Shown here piece after piece: positions 11,036-22,842 of a stretch of 64,000 nt of DNA (its first letter is position 1; each line of letters begins with the position of its first letter). This DNA comes from Rosa chinensis. Taxonomy: Eukaryota; Streptophyta; Magnoliopsida; Rosales; Rosaceae. The stretch lies in NCBI RefSeq assembly GCF_002994745.2, contig NC_037093.1, positions 11,326,400-11,390,399 of the forward strand. Direction: 5' to 3'. The notes under the pieces were generated by a model. That model had not been told where the DNA came from and did not search any database. It worked only from the letters and a program-made list of their open reading frames with translations. The position numbers and the translations under genes were made by a program.

Positions 11036-11108
11036 CTTTTTCTGGATCTCCGCCCTTATCAGGATGGTTCTTGAAGCTGTCAGCCCACCTCCATTTTGAT
11101 TTGTCATA
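11036..11108 (-). pseudogene. Exon-like captured fragment, gene not identified
   Basis: After a TTTTGCAG acceptor on the minus strand, the translation reads YDKSKWRWADSFKNHPDKGG, then DPEKVF, followed by a possible GT donor. The HPDKGG string resembles a J-domain, but the flanking residues do not fit one, so I do not assign a family. Confidence 0.35.
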
Positions 11109-12150
11109 CCTGCAAAATTTGAAGATGATGTTCAGAAATTTGAGGCTGTAATCAAAACCTAACAATTAGAAATTTGGGGAGAGAGGTTTACTAAGGGTTT
11201 ATTAAGAGTCAATAAAAAGTTTAATGTGAGTAAATTGTTTACTGAGCAGTAAGTTGCCCAGAGACATAAAAGTATGATACAACACCATTAATTCTTCAAT
11301 TAATTAACCAACCAAGTAATCTATCCATTACCACTGTTATCGATGGAAATTATCCAAATAAACAAAAGGGCAACTTACACACTACACCATTACACATATT
11401 AAAGATCTGTTGCAGAAGAAATGTATGGGAATTGAAACCTACAATGTACATTTGACAGAATATATTGGATCTTACAGATACGGTACCAAAAACTTGAAGA
11501 AAAAAACAAATCAAATCTAGGAAGGCAAATGATATTGACTATAACCTATGTAGCTTCTGTAGAGGTATGGCAAATGATAAGTACACCACCGATAAAAAGC
11601 AACCTAGCTCTCTACCTCCAACTTTTAACAAAACCAGACAGAAGAATAAGAAACACGATGGCTATCATGCACCAATTACCCAGTTGTAAAACGCAAACAA
11701 AAACATAGGTTCATACCTCTATCAATTTGTTTTAATACTGTGTTCTTCCTCCTTCAATTCCCAAAAGCTCCAAAATTATCTACCCTTTGAGCACATATCA
11801 AGTAAACTACCGAATTATCTACCTTTTCCATTTAGTTTGTCAAATTTTGTAATAGAGACAACAGACTTGTAACTTAGCTATCTAGAAAACCCAATCGACC
11901 AAGACCATCCTAGATTTACAATTGACAATATAAATCTCTTCATGACAAAACAGAAAGCAGAGAGAAAATGCAATTCTATATAATCACAATTAAATCCATA
12001 ATGTATACACACATCAATTCAACATTGAATTTCAAAAACCACCAGCAAACTACTTCAGAAACCATCAAATTTTTACAGGCCAGTTGGGAAATTAAAAACT
12101 CAATTTTGAAGAACCCAACAATCAATTAGCAGGAAATTGAAACAACTTAC

Positions 12151-12290
12151 CTGAGTACAATCAATTACTTGGATGAAATTGAAACTTCACGTTCGCGTTG
12201 TCGACGGGCTGTTGAAGATTCACGATCAGTATTGCAAAGTCAGTGTATCTCTTTCCCTTAACAGAAAAACAGCAAATTGGTCAGTTTTCG
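12151..12290 (-). pseudogene. Exon-like segment with strong splice donor near Helitron 5' end
   Basis: On the minus strand a CAG|GTAAGT donor at 12151 ends a segment that can be read FAILIVNLQQPVDNANVKF before a stop. It may be the 5' exon of a captured gene or of a chimeric Helitron transcript. The protein is not recognised. Confidence 0.25.
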
Positions 12291-12963
12291 GGAAATATTA
12301 GATACAGCAGAAATTGAATTCTTTTGACTCTGGATCAGTTCTAGAGCCATCTATTTCTGCCCAGCAATGAAACGAAGACGCGAGAAGTTAAAAAGCAATG
12401 GCGACCTGAGATTGTGCGTGAAAAATGAACATGTGTGAATAGTAAACCGAACTCTCTCTGGATCGTTCCTCCCTCTCTATCTGTAGATGAAGGTCAGTAG
12501 AAGTCTGGAAGTCATGGAACTTCTGGAAAGGTCAGTGGAGGTCAAAAAAACGAAGGCGTTGGCAGCGTGAAATTGTAAAGCAAAGGCAAGGGCAAAACCG
12601 CCTTTTCAACACCCAATGAACATGTGCGAATAGTAAACCGACCTTTAGTATATTAGTAATTTTTGAAGCGTCTTCCACAGCTCACACAAATTTCTACTCT
12701 GGAAGTGTGGAAATGCCCTCAGTTTTTAAACTTTCACTCTGCTTTGTCCAATCTTTGGTTGCAAGGACATGCTGATTTGATATGTATATGTTTCAATTTC
12801 ATTTCACATGTTATTTCAAAACTACTATATAGGTAGCATCAATTCATAGGAAATCTGCTGTTCCGAAAAACCCTGTCTCTATTCTGTCCCGCGAATAATA
12901 TACTGCCACATGTTACAAACTATTATTTTCAATTATAGAGAAATTATATCTTGTCAAAAAAAA

Positions 12964-13024
<61 letters not shown>

Positions 13025-13042
13025 CTGAGAGAGAGAGAGAGA
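12964..13042. repeat. (AT)n-(GA)n compound microsatellite
   Basis: An AT alternating run to about 13013 is followed by GAGAGAGACT-type purine repeats to about 13042. Confidence 0.9.
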
Positions 13043-14578
13043 TTATGAAATAGTAAACATTGCGTGCAGAACTCTTACTTTTCTTTTGTTCTAGCGTATC
13101 AAAGATAAGGCATTGATTAAACAAAAAAGAAAAGAAAAGATAAGGCATTGAGGTTTCAGGCATGAAATCGAGATAATTTAAACAAAGTTTCATCGCCATC
13201 TTTCTCGACATCAACCCATGTCAGATTTCCAACATATTAGTGATTTAGATTTCCTGGCTGCTTTGCTCCATTTTGTTTCTCTCTGGCGGGTTGGTCTCTT
13301 CTTCAGTCTGTAGAAACCACTTTTATTCATCTCCCCTTTTTACTCAAATAATTTCTCGTTATAGTTCTAGCCCTAAGAACTTCTAGGATATAGTCTTTTG
13401 TATCTATCAATTCTTGATTTGGGGTTTAGTTGAAGCCACTTCGATTTTCTTGAAGCTAGAGGGACTTTCTGCGGACCTTCAATTTTGCTTATGGGTATTC
13501 AGATCATTTGGTACCTGAAAACTGTTGCATATCGTTTGGGTATTGTTGATTTTTAACATCTAGTTAGATGTGTGTTCTTCGAATCAAGTCTCATTAGGAA
13601 TTGGATGAACTTAGTGCTTTGTGTTGGAATTTTGGTTGAAGATGGGTCCTTTTCATTCTGATTTAAAGGATATGGTTTGGTGATAGTTCATGTGTAATCA
13701 ATCAAACCATATATGCAAATTTGTAGGTCCAATATGTTGAAATGTTATGATCATGCAAAATTTGAAATCGGGGTTCTTTATTTGGACGCCCAATTTGGAT
13801 AAAAGAAAAAAAAAATTTGAGTTCGTGTTAACTCTCTGCTAAGAGAGAGGACAGGTGTTAACAATTGGGGAAGTGACACAATAGGGACAGGGAGATTCGG
13901 GACAGCAGATTTCCTCCCATGGTTTGCATGCATTTCAAAAAAAAATCTTCATCCAAATATACACCTTAAAAATTAATTTTTTCCTCAAAAATTAATTTTA
14001 GTATGAATTAAAATATTATTAAAATAAAATAAAAATCATAAAAATTGATAAACATAATGTAAAATAAAAAAATACTTGAAAGGGCTAAAGCCCCTCTCAT
14101 GAATAAAGAATAATATTTCTGGAGACTAAATTATAATTTTGGCCCCAATATAGCTCCCTCTTATTAGAGATGACCTTAGTTCTCAGCGTTTTGGGCCAAA
14201 ATGTTTTCTAGCCCGGTTATAAAGCTTTTTCACATTGTCTTTTTCTAGTTTGACTAAGAAGTTTTGAAAAACCAAATTTTGATTTTCAAAGCTCCCAGGT
14301 CAAAATGTTTCATGGTCTGATCATAAGCCTTTTCTGATATTGATTTTTTCTAGATTGATTAGGAAGCTCAAAATGTTGAGAAGAAAATGAAAACCAAATT
14401 GTAATTTTCGGGGTTCTCTTTTTCTCAAAAAAAAAGCACATTAACTGCTTTTGATTCTACTCCTTCTAGTTAGACGATTATTGACGATGTATGTTGAATT
14501 GATTGAATCGGTAATACTTTAAGCTTTTCAATCTTAAAAAGTAACTGTGCGACGTAGTCGATATTATGCTTAATTATC

Positions 14579-14614
<36 letters not shown>
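14579..14614. repeat. (AT)n microsatellite
   Basis: An alternating AT tract of about 36 bases with one C interruption near its start. Confidence 0.9.
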
Positions 14615-14618
<4 letters not shown>

Positions 14619-14643
14619 ACAGGTTTATCGTTGATAACTATGA

Positions 14644-15124
14644 TCAAGCGCAAATGATACATATACTAAAGATGGATCCACTGTTTATCCCTATTCATCA
14701 CTGTTCATGTAACAGTGAAGTGAAGGTTTTGCCCCTAGATTTTGACTGAAATTACAGTTCTGCCATATATATCAGTATATATCAGCTGAACAAAATAAAA
14801 AGAAATAAAAAGGATCCTATCCTTGGGTTACTTCCTTAATTATATTTTTCTTCATCTTCTAAACTTCTTCATTTCAAACAATTCCAATTGTTATTAAAAT
14901 ATAAGAGTGAGTCTATCAAAATTGTTATTTATCTACATGAGCACATGAGCACATTACACACTACACCTAATAATGTAAATAAATATTTTCACAACTATAT
15001 AACACATTTTAGTTTTTATTTTTATTTTTTATCAAAAACAATCTAGCAAGAATGCATTATTATAACTGGCCGGATCGATTGACAATACTAACTCCCGCAG
15101 CAAAGCGCGGGCAACTATTACTAG
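14644..15124 (+). mobile_element. 481-bp mini-Helitron
   Basis: It starts TC (14644-14645) after an A and ends CTAG (15121-15124) before a T, the A|T insertion context of Helitrons. Just inside the 5' end is ATATACTAAAGATGG, and later GGTTTTGCCC; both match the 5' end of the larger Helitron at 8107-12666. At the 3' end the hairpin CCCGC-AGCAAAGC-GCGGG lies 9 bases before CTAG. It has no coding content and is mobilised in trans. Confidence 0.8.
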
Positions 15125-15200
15125 TATTATTTCTAAAAGCAATATTCTTGCTAAATTTTTGGGCAGAAAAAAGAAAAAGAAAAAAACTTACTATGCTTAA

Positions 15201-17123
15201 TTAGGAGCTGGAAGCAGTGGTATGGATCCTCAATTCTGCAATCAAGCCATTCAAATCATTATATGATGATCCACCTTCCACCACACTCCTTCTTGCCACT
15301 TCCCCATGCTTCTTGGCTCTGCTTCTCATTTCCTCTGCTTCTTCACCCACCATAATCTGTTTCACCACCTTCTCTATAGCTTCACTCTTCACTCTTTCCC
15401 CTCCAAATCTAGCCCAATTTGAAACACCAACACCAACCCCAATGCCAAGTATTTAAGTCACCAGCTTCTCATTGTAAAACTGGTCAGCAAATGCAGGCCA
15501 TGTAGCCATCGGAACTCCATGATGCAGAACAGATGGCAGCCCAATTTGAAGAACAGTTGGATCGTGCTAAAGGAGGAAAACGAAAAGTGACTAGTAGACG
15601 CGAAACGGGCTTTCGGAGTCCGATTGGGACGTACCTTACCTTTCCGGAAAGGGAATCGCGCCAGAAATCAAACTTGTAGCAAACCTGTGGTCTTTTTCGG
15701 GCTTTCGGGGTCGTTTAGGGCATTAAAACGGCATTTTTCTATTTTTCGGTATTTTGGTTTTCCTAGTTATTTTCGGGTTGTTTTCGTTTTTACCCATGGA
15801 CTTTAGGGTTTCATTGTTAGTCGCCCTAGGGTTTATTTTCTTATAAATAAGCCGCCTTAAGGCTGCAGAATGGATCTTTTATCTTTTATCAATAAAATTG
15901 AGATTATTCTCTTTTATCTCTGGTGGACTCCAGAAACCTTTGCTTAGGTTTATTGTTGGTAAACCTAGTTATCAATCCGTTTGCGTCACTCCAGCAGACA
16001 CTGCTTCAAGCGTCGAGTTCCACCCACAGTGTGTCACAAAGCCTCCAACCTCCACGTGTTCGAGAATTTGCACCTGAGGAGCCCAACCTCTTATAACTAG
16101 TCCTCTGCCTTCAACTCTCTTCTCAAACCCTTCAGGCAACCAATCCTCATTACTTTCATGATCATTCTTTTCATCTTTCTTGACAACCCAAATGAATTGC
16201 TACCCGGAAGCTTCGAGTCCCAAAGCAATTTCCATGAGCTGAGCATCATCAAACTTGACCACACTCCCGAAGCTCACATAAATTACTGAATTGGGTTTCT
16301 TGGAATCTAGCCATTTCTGACATTCATGTCCATCTATGGAGTTTGCTAGTCCTCTACGTGCCTTATCTTCAATCTCCTTATGGCATAGAAATGTTGGGCC
16401 TATATGCCAAGCCTTGATTCCCAGAACGTTCCTATAATGATCAGCATAGGCTGGTTCAATCTCATAGAAACTGTTAACAACAACCCCAAAGCTGCTCCTC
16501 TCCGATTCAGCAGCCGATTGGCCGAAACGTTTCAACTCACATTCTTGTTTCATGAAATCAGGTATTTGGTTTCCTGGAATCTTGAACTCATGTGGTAAAT
16601 TGGGAATGACAAGTGGTTTGGAATCGGACACTTCTGTGAGGTCCATTTTCATCAACTACTGTGAAACTGATAGAGAGATGAAATTTGTTCCATGGAAAAC
16701 AAGCCTTGGAATTCCAAACCTTGCAGCAACATCAGTTGTCCATGGGAAAAAAATGTCGGCTACAAGACAATTGGGTCTGTGTTCTTTGATCAGCTTCTCA
16801 AGTGGTTGCTCTAGCATGGTTGTGGCCTTCAAGAACTTTTGGAGGTCTTCATACCCTTCGACCATGTGAGCACTCTCACACCCTTCTGGCAATCCAACCT
16901 CCACAGCAGGAAATTTGATGGCAAGGACTCCGATTTCCAAACCAGAAAGTTTGCTTCTTTCGATTGTTTTGGAGAAAAGGGACAAGTTATGAGGGGTAGA
17001 AACTATGGTGGTTTTGATACCTTTGGAAGCAAATAGTTTGGCCATGTCTATGACTGGTATTATGTGTCCTTGACTCAAATAGGGGAAGAAGAAAATGTGA
17101 GACTGGCCGGTTTTGGTCTCCAT
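15201..17123 (-). pseudogene. UGT73-type glycosyltransferase pseudogene 1, split by a solo LTR
   Basis: A UDP-sugar-dependent small-molecule glycosyltransferase, read from Met at 17123. The N-terminus is intact and has the catalytic-His motif YLSQGHIIPVIDMAKLF. The C-terminus has the PSPG donor-binding box ([34 protein letters not shown]). It is broken by a TAG after SVSQ (about 16656), a TAG after LEASG (16197-16199) and a TAA after KLVT (about 15449). A 469-bp solo LTR also sits inside the PSPG box, between SAGV and PMATWP. All three stops replace one codon and leave the frame open beyond, so the copy decayed recently by point changes. Related copies lie at 19457-20821 and 35334-36752 on the same strand. 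Confidence 0.9.
15520..15988 (+). mobile_element. Solo LTR (469 bp) inserted in UGT pseudogene 1
   Basis: The block runs TGATGCAG...GCGTCA and is flanked by the 5-bp target duplication CTCCA (15515-15519 and 15989-15993). Both are textbook for LTR-retrotransposon insertion. A TATA box (TATAAATAAG, from 15842) and AATAAA (about 15890) give promoter and polyadenylation signals on the plus strand, opposite to the UGT. No internal domain or second LTR is present, so LTR-LTR recombination removed the body. The host frame continues exactly across the duplication. Confidence 0.9.
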
Positions 17124-18164
17124 GTTGTTATGTGATTATGCAGAGGATGGTGATGTTGGAGACAGAGTTGAACTATTAATGCTCGACTGGAAGAACAAGT
17201 CGATAGTCCTGGCATATAAATCTGCTCGACTTGGGGTGCAAGGTACATATAACTTAAATAAATGCGTTGGCTCTCTATTTTCTATGGGTTACAATTGTTT
17301 AATCAGTCAATTTTGAACATAATTACCTTTGAATATTTGTTGCTAAGGTGATCTGCATCCATGAATTTTTTTTATAGGTTTACAATTATAAACCAGTTCA
17401 GTTTGTGTAACACTTTCAGTTTATAGTTCAGGGCGAGCATTAAGGGGTGACTAAAATTAAGTTTCTGGTTCCAAATTAATACTTAGAATCTACAGCCCAC
17501 AGCAAGACGCTAACTTAAGAGGAAATGCACATAGAGCTTGGAAGAAAATATGTCGGCTTTCTGATTTCGATAGGATAACATAATTTGATCAGTCAACTTT
17601 AAACAATAACTTATAACTTTTTACAAGACATAAGAAGGCAAGGTTGAAGGTGATATAGATTGATAAATATTATAAACCAAAACTTATGAAAACCATGACA
17701 TTGTCCTACTTAGATTTTTGTAATTGTCTCGTAGTACTGTGGAAGTTGTATGACATTTTCTTACAGAAAATGATATTATTTCCCACTCTCCAACTTCTGC
17801 GTGCTTTCCCTTCTATTTTTTTGACACTTGTTATCAGTTTAAATGTATGTAAATGAGTTTGTCTACGATATATCAATCTATTGATACATCAATAGCATTT
17901 AAAGGTAGATTGATTTCATGACCTAGTAGGCTAGTTTGTGACTGCTCTATCTTTGTTTTGAATTAGTCTACCTGTATATTTAACTAAGTGTATTTGATGC
18001 GTCGATACATTAATGCACCGTAGAATTTTCTTAAATGTAATTTATTTTCTTAAATGTAATTTTTGTAAAGTGTTTTACAATTTTGCCAATTTGTTTATAA
18101 TTATAATGACTGCATTAGTATTCTTTTTTCTTTTTTATTTTGAAAGAAACTGCATTAGTATTCT
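17124..18164. other. Intergenic region upstream of UGT pseudogene 1
   Basis: AT-rich sequence with no convincing coding region. A short direct repeat CTGCATTAGTATTCT (about 18110 and 18150) precedes the poly-T end of the next retroposon. Confidence 0.5.
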
Positions 18165-19217
18165 GTTTTTTTTTTTTTTTTTAAAGAATGTAAAGCCAAT
18201 ATATTGATCAAAAGCCAGAATGGCCTTTACATACCTTCCGCTGCCATCAAAGACAGACAAGAAAATGTGTTAGTACCCATAGTGGTACATAGAAACTAGG
18301 TCACTCATTTGACATTGAATACATCGTAGACATAGCGGGATCCCCCTTTGATACTCCGTCGGAGGCGCTAGAAAGACCCGACCCGACCCTCCCAACCTAA
18401 CTCGGAAACAGTAAATCTAGTCGCCTAGAGACCTCAATTGGTGTACAACTAGAGACAACTGAGAATTAAGTTGACAAGACCTAGACCCAATACTTAAACT
18501 AGATGCACAAAAGTGCCTAGACTGTCCCTGAAAAACGGAACAATTATTGTAAAATGAGAAAACTAAATAACATAGTGGTGGGCCAAAGCCAAAACCCTAG
18601 CCCAACTTAAGGCCCAGCAGTATTGGATTGATTCAAGCCCAAACGGCATCTCTCTCTCACACCAGGAGATAGCAATGCCGCTCAACCTCGCCGCCACCGT
18701 ACGACCACATCCCTTGCTACCTCAGCCTCCGTGACTCGTACCGCCATGCTGCCATGGAACTACGCCACCTCGACCCTGGCAACCCGGTCAGCACCACTAC
18801 GAAACTGACTCCAATGTAGCGCACCAGATCAGAGGCTCCACAATCCAAACATCTCACGCCGGTCCTGGAAACCCACGACGAAGCACCTGCCACCCCGAAT
18901 CAAAGACGACACCCAGAGACCTGCGCCAAAACCAGCATAACCTAAGCCTCAAGCGGAAAACCTTTCTCCCATGAAAACCCTAGGCAGTAGCCATCAATAT
19001 CCCGTCCGGCAGCAGACCGCAGTACGTCGGCGAGGCCAGAGGCCAGCCAAGATGTCCGGGTGCCACCGGACAGGACTGATCTTCACAGACGAGGACACCG
19101 AAGGCCGTAGAGGTTTTTCTCGCTAGAGAGAAAACCTAATTTGTTTAAGGGTGTCTCAAGATCAGTCGGAACCTAGTAACTAACTAGTAACCACCATTTG
19201 GCGACGTGGTTAGGATT
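18165..19217 (-). mobile_element. Poly-A retroposon, family P, copy 1
   Basis: The element starts with a T17 run (a poly-A tail on the minus strand) and is flanked by a 14-bp duplication TGCATTAGTATTCT (18151-18164 and 19218-19231), as produced by LINE-type target-primed insertion. Near its 5' end (minus strand) lie AACCTCTACGGCC and a GCCGG-rich tract. The block GTCGCCTAGAGACCTCAATT is shared with copy 2 at 33082-34231. No reverse transcriptase is present, so it must be mobilised in trans. Confidence 0.8.
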
Positions 19218-19231
19218 TGCATTAGTATTCT

Positions 19232-19456
19232 ATTGGTTCATTATGAAGTTGTTTAATCACAATGTTGTTTCTTGTGCTTGGAGAAATTATATCTAATAAT
19301 TGAATAAACCAAATACTATAAGCTAATTTCCAAACAAGAATTTAAAAGCTTGGGGAGGTGAATGATTTAGTGGTAGAGGGTAGCAGAAGATTATTGAGGG
19401 CAACCTTTCTTTCTCAAAGCACAACGTATCGCCAATTGGGCTAAGCTTCAAGAAAA
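19232..19456. other. Short unassigned interval
   Basis: AT-rich, non-coding, downstream of UGT pseudogene 2. Nothing recognised. Confidence 0.5.
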
Positions 19457-20821
19457 TCAAGATCCACCAATGGTCCTCAACTCTTCAATTAGAGCAGTTA
19501 AATCTGAAAAGATGAACCACCTTCTTCAATAGCCTTGTTTGTCATCTCTCCAAGCACTTTAACTCTGTTTCTCATTTCCTCTACATCATCACCCACCATG
19601 ATTCTTGTCTTGGCCCTCTCAATGGCCTCCCTCTTCACACGGGCCTCACTCTTCAAACTTCTATCCACAAATGAAACCCTTTTTTCAGCACCAACAACAA
19701 CCCTAACACAGAGTATCTGCGTCACCAACTTCTCAGTGTAAAAGTTATCAGCAGACACCGGCCAGGTGATCATCGATATCCCAACAGAGACTCCTTCAAG
19801 GAATGAGTTCCACTCACAATAATAAAGAGAAAAGCTCCTACTGCTTCATGCTCAAGAATTAGCGCTTGAGGAGCCCAATCTCTTATAATCAATCCCTTAC
19901 CTTCCATTCTCTTCCCAAATCCTTCAGGCCACCACTCTTCTATCTCTTTCTTTTGTTTCTTCACAACCCAAATGAAGTCTTGTCCAGAAGCCTCAAGGCC
20001 TGCTGCAATTTCTAGGAGCTGACAGCCAGCTAAGTTGATCATGCTTCTGAAACATACATATACAACTGAATTGGGTTTCTTAGAATCAAGCCATTTCAAG
20101 CACTGGTGTTGCTCAGCAGCAGAGCTTTCCACTAATCCCCTCTTGGCTCTTTCTTCTGCTGCCTTGGGAAACCGGTCCAATATGCCATGCCTTCCTCCTA
20201 TACACCTTCATGTAATGATCTGCACAATCTAGTTCAAGTTCATTATTCATAGAAGCTGTTAAAGTGACTCCATAGCTCATTTCTTCATGCTCTAAGCCTG
20301 CTTTTAAAAACTTGGTAAATTCTGCATCATCATATAGCTTAAAGAAATCTGCTATTTGGTTTCCTGTCATCTTGATCTCATCACCGAAACCAGGAATCAC
20401 AATAGATTCTGTTTCAGATAACAATTTCTTGTGTGGTTGATTTATCATCACACTCAATGTAGCATACAAAGTGAACATACCTGTTGCATGAAAATATAGC
20501 CTGGGAATTCCAAATTTGGCAGCAACATCTATAGCCCAAGGAAAGAAAGCATCAGCAATAAGGCAATGAGGTCGATGTTCGTCCAAAATATGCTCGAGCT
20601 GTGGTTCAAGCAAACTGATTGCTGTGTAGAATTTTCCTTATTCCATCTTTGGTGTTGTGATCAAATCAGCACTCTCGCATTCCTCAGGTAACTCAACTTC
20701 AGCAGATGGGAACTTGATGAGAATAAGTTCAATTTTCTGATGAAGTCCCAAACTTTTGCTTCTTTGGGTTGCTTTGGTAAAGAATGGTGCATTGAGGGGC
20801 ACTGGTTATTATGGTCGATTT
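19457..20821 (-). pseudogene. UGT73-type glycosyltransferase pseudogene 2, N-terminus lost
   Basis: Readable segments cover most of a UGT: ECESADLITTPKME, then LIADAFFPWAIDVAAKFGIP with the catalytic-dyad Asp region, then KAWHIGPVS and KWLDSKKPNSVVYVCF. The PSPG region reads WAPQALILEHEAVGAF and then YCEWNSFLEGVSVG, where the family has HCGWNS. Frameshifts lie near 20165, 19825 and 19505, and a stop lies near 20640. The first ~45 residues, including the catalytic His, are absent because copia element B starts at 20822, and they do not reappear beyond it. Confidence 0.85.
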
Positions 20822-21008
20822 TGTTAACATGAGTCATAGCATAATATTAGGGATAGAATATATTGTAATTATTTGTAGTTAGTACTTACCTATTCTTTAT
20901 GTGGTAGAGGGTAGAGACGTAAGTCGATTGTATATCTGTAATCACCCTTATATACCTCCATTGTGAGATGAATAAGATTATCAAACAATTCATTCTCTCA
21001 ATACTTCC
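20822..21008 (+). repeat. 5' LTR of copia B
   Basis: Starts TGTTAACATGAG and has near-identity to 26126-26313 up to CAATACTTCC. The primer-binding site begins 23 bases later, farther than usual, so the true LTR may extend to about 21030 with the 3' copy truncated. Confidence 0.85.
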
Positions 21009-21031
21009 CAAGTTCTTATCTTATTTTGACT

Positions 21032-21043
21032 TGGTATCAGAGC
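21032..21043 (+). other. Primer-binding site of copia B
   Basis: TGGTATCAGAGC, the sequence complementary to the 3' end of plant initiator-methionine tRNA, primes minus-strand DNA synthesis. Confidence 0.85.
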
Positions 21044-21735
21044 AAAGATCCGGAAGGACTTTGTCTCTTTAGTTCTCTTTCTTTTCTCAATTTGAGGAAT
21101 TGGTACAGAACCAAACCCCTTTGTTTGGGTTTGTTTTTTTGTCGTCCTCTGTTATTTATCAAAACTAGTCTTCGTCTCCTTAGAGACCGACCTTGCGTCG
21201 CTTCCCTATCAATCCAAACCAGGTCCATTGCGCCAACCCAGCCACGCCAGCGATCAGACCTCCAGACTAGTCTTCGTCGCACAGACTGCCGGCTCCTTCT
21301 GTTCAGACCGGCTTCGTCTCCCTTTCAGACCGGATTCCTTCCACCGCTCAGACGCAGTTGCCGGCGTCGTCCTTTGATTTCCAGATCAGGTTCGCTGGTT
21401 TCTCCAGGTCGTGACTGGTCCACGATTCTCGATCGGTTCTTCAAATAGCTCATCCTCCATCACTGCCAGTTTCCGGCGTCACCTTGCTACTCTGTTCAGA
21501 CCGGTCGCTCACCTCAGGCCATCTTCTCTGGTCAGATCGTCCCTTTCGTTCACTGTTTCACCAAGTCAACTCGGCCTAAACTTAGTCTCGGTCAACCTCA
21601 CTCGGTCAACCCATACAACAGGTTTTCTCTAAAAAAGAAAAAAAAATTTAAATTTTTTAAAAAAATCGATGCAATTGTTGGAATTTTCTATCTTTTTTCC
21701 GCTGCATACTTTGTGATTTTTGCTACTGTATTGTT

Positions 21736-22842
21736 GTGATGGGTGGTGATAAAAGTGAAGGTCAGGGTTCTAAGGCCAATGAGGTCCAGAAAGTTGAGGT
21801 CTCTGTCAAGAGGTCAGAAGGTGGTTCTTTTGGATGTACAAAACTCACTGATACCAATTTCCGAACATGGAAGAAGATTATGTCCGTTTATCTCAGTGGG
21901 ATACACAAGATGGGGCATGTGACAGGAACAATCGAGGTTCCTAGTGAAGATGACGTGGAGGCCTATTCTAAGTGGGAAGATGATGATGGGTTTGTAATGT
22001 CAATTTTATTTAGAGCCATGACTGATGATGTGCTACAGATAGTGGAGGAATGTGAAACTGCTGAGGCGATATGGAAGACGTTGGGAGATCTCTATACAAA
22101 TGAATCTGATTTTATACAGGTTCATGAATTGATGTGCAAAGCTGCAGGAATGCAACAGAATGGGCAACCGGTGTCAGTGTTTTTTACCAAGCTGAAGAAT
22201 GTATGGGCTGAAATTGACCAGAAGCGTCCTTGCAAGATTAAGAATCAGGAGGATATTGCTTGGTACCAAAAAGAGAAGGAACTTGAGTGGGTTCATGCAT
22301 TCTTGAGAGGACTTGATGCAAAACATAATAGTGCCAAAGGAGAGTTGCTCAGGATGCCAGACCCTCCTAGCTTGACAACAGCTTTCACATACATTCTTAA
22401 GGATGAGTCTCAGCAGGACAGTCTCAAACAGGCACAAGCTGAAGTATCTAACCTAGCCATTCAAGCACCAGCATCGTTCCACCAGAAGCAGAGTTTAGTT
22501 CCACTTCATCAACAAGGACCTCCACCAGTTTTTGCTAATCGCTCTCGTCCTCAGTGTTCTTATTGCAATGATGTTGGGCATGTTCGAGAGACTTGTTGGA
22601 AACTGAATCCTCACCTTAAACCTAAGAAGCAAGGTTATCGTCCTAAGGCGAAAGCCGCTGCTGTTCACTTGGTCCAAGAACCATATTTTTATGGAGTGGT
22701 TGGACATGATCATCATACGGCAGGTGGAGCTACTACTATAGTCTCTAAAGCTGGTCGTGGTAAGATTGGTATGGCTTTAAAAGTTCTAACTTTGTTGGTT
22801 CTGATACATGGATTATTGATTCTGGTGCCCCCGATCATATGA
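21736..22842 (+). CDS. Gag polyprotein of copia B (intact frame)
   Basis: This 368-residue frame starts MMGGDKSEGQ. It has a copia gag N-terminal region (KLTDTNFRTWKKIMSVYLSG, about residues 35-55) and a UBN2-type capsid region, then a zinc knuckle CSYC-NDVG-H-VRET-C at about residues 273-286. It forms virus-like particles and packages the element RNA. The frame ends in the protease linker by a frameshift: the protease text (DTWIIDSGAPDHMT) follows in another frame at about 22805-22846. The first Met codons are adjacent, and either could start. Confidence 0.85.
   Translation: MMGGDKSEGQGSKANEVQKVEVSVKRSEGGSFGCTKLTDTNFRTWKKIMSVYLSGIHKMGHVTGTIEVPSEDDVEAYSKWEDDDGFVMSILFRAMTDDVLQIVEECETAEAIWKTLGDLYTNESDFIQVHELMCKAAGMQQNGQPVSVFFTKLKNVWAEIDQKRPCKIKNQEDIAWYQKEKELEWVHAFLRGLDAKHNSAKGELLRMPDPPSLTTAFTYILKDESQQDSLKQAQAEVSNLAIQAPASFHQKQSLVPLHQQGPPPVFANRSRPQCSYCNDVGHVRETCWKLNPHLKPKKQGYRPKAKAAAVHLVQEPYFYGVVGHDHHTAGGATTIVSKAGRGKIGMALKVLTLLVLIHGLLILVPPII

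Larger units (their letters stand above)
8107..12666 (-). mobile_element. Non-autonomous Helitron carrying gene fragments
   Basis: Read on the minus strand, the 3' end (8107-8140) has the GC-rich hairpin CCGCAGCAAAGCGCGG, a short AT spacer, CTAG, and then a T in the flank. This is the Helitron terminus pattern. The 5' end lies near 12666 (TC followed by AAAAATTACTAATATACTAAAGG), and just inside it is GTTTACTATTCGCACATG; the exact 5' base is uncertain because the flanking base is T rather than the expected A. The same two termini recur in the mini-Helitron at 14644-15124. No Rep/helicase gene is seen. The interior is mostly AT-rich, intron-like DNA with isolated exon-sized coding scraps, all on the minus strand. 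Confidence 0.75.
12667..14643. other. Intergenic AT-rich region, no gene recognised
   Basis: This stretch holds microsatellites (listed separately) and a CT-rich, UTR-like tract at 13250-13330. It also has a diverged tandem duplication around 14210-14400: two blocks each read a ...AAGC(C/T)TTTTC run, then TTTTTCTAG, then GATTAGGAAG or GACTAAGAAG. I see no coding region. Confidence 0.5.

Noticed and set aside
11036..11108. Possible J-domain (HPDKGG)
   Set aside because: The residues before it do not form J-domain helix II and no other J-domain exon lies nearby, so no DnaJ call was made.
13013..13900. UTR-like CT-rich tract suggesting a promoter and 5' UTR of a gene
   Set aside because: No start codon with an open frame or exon follows within the interval.
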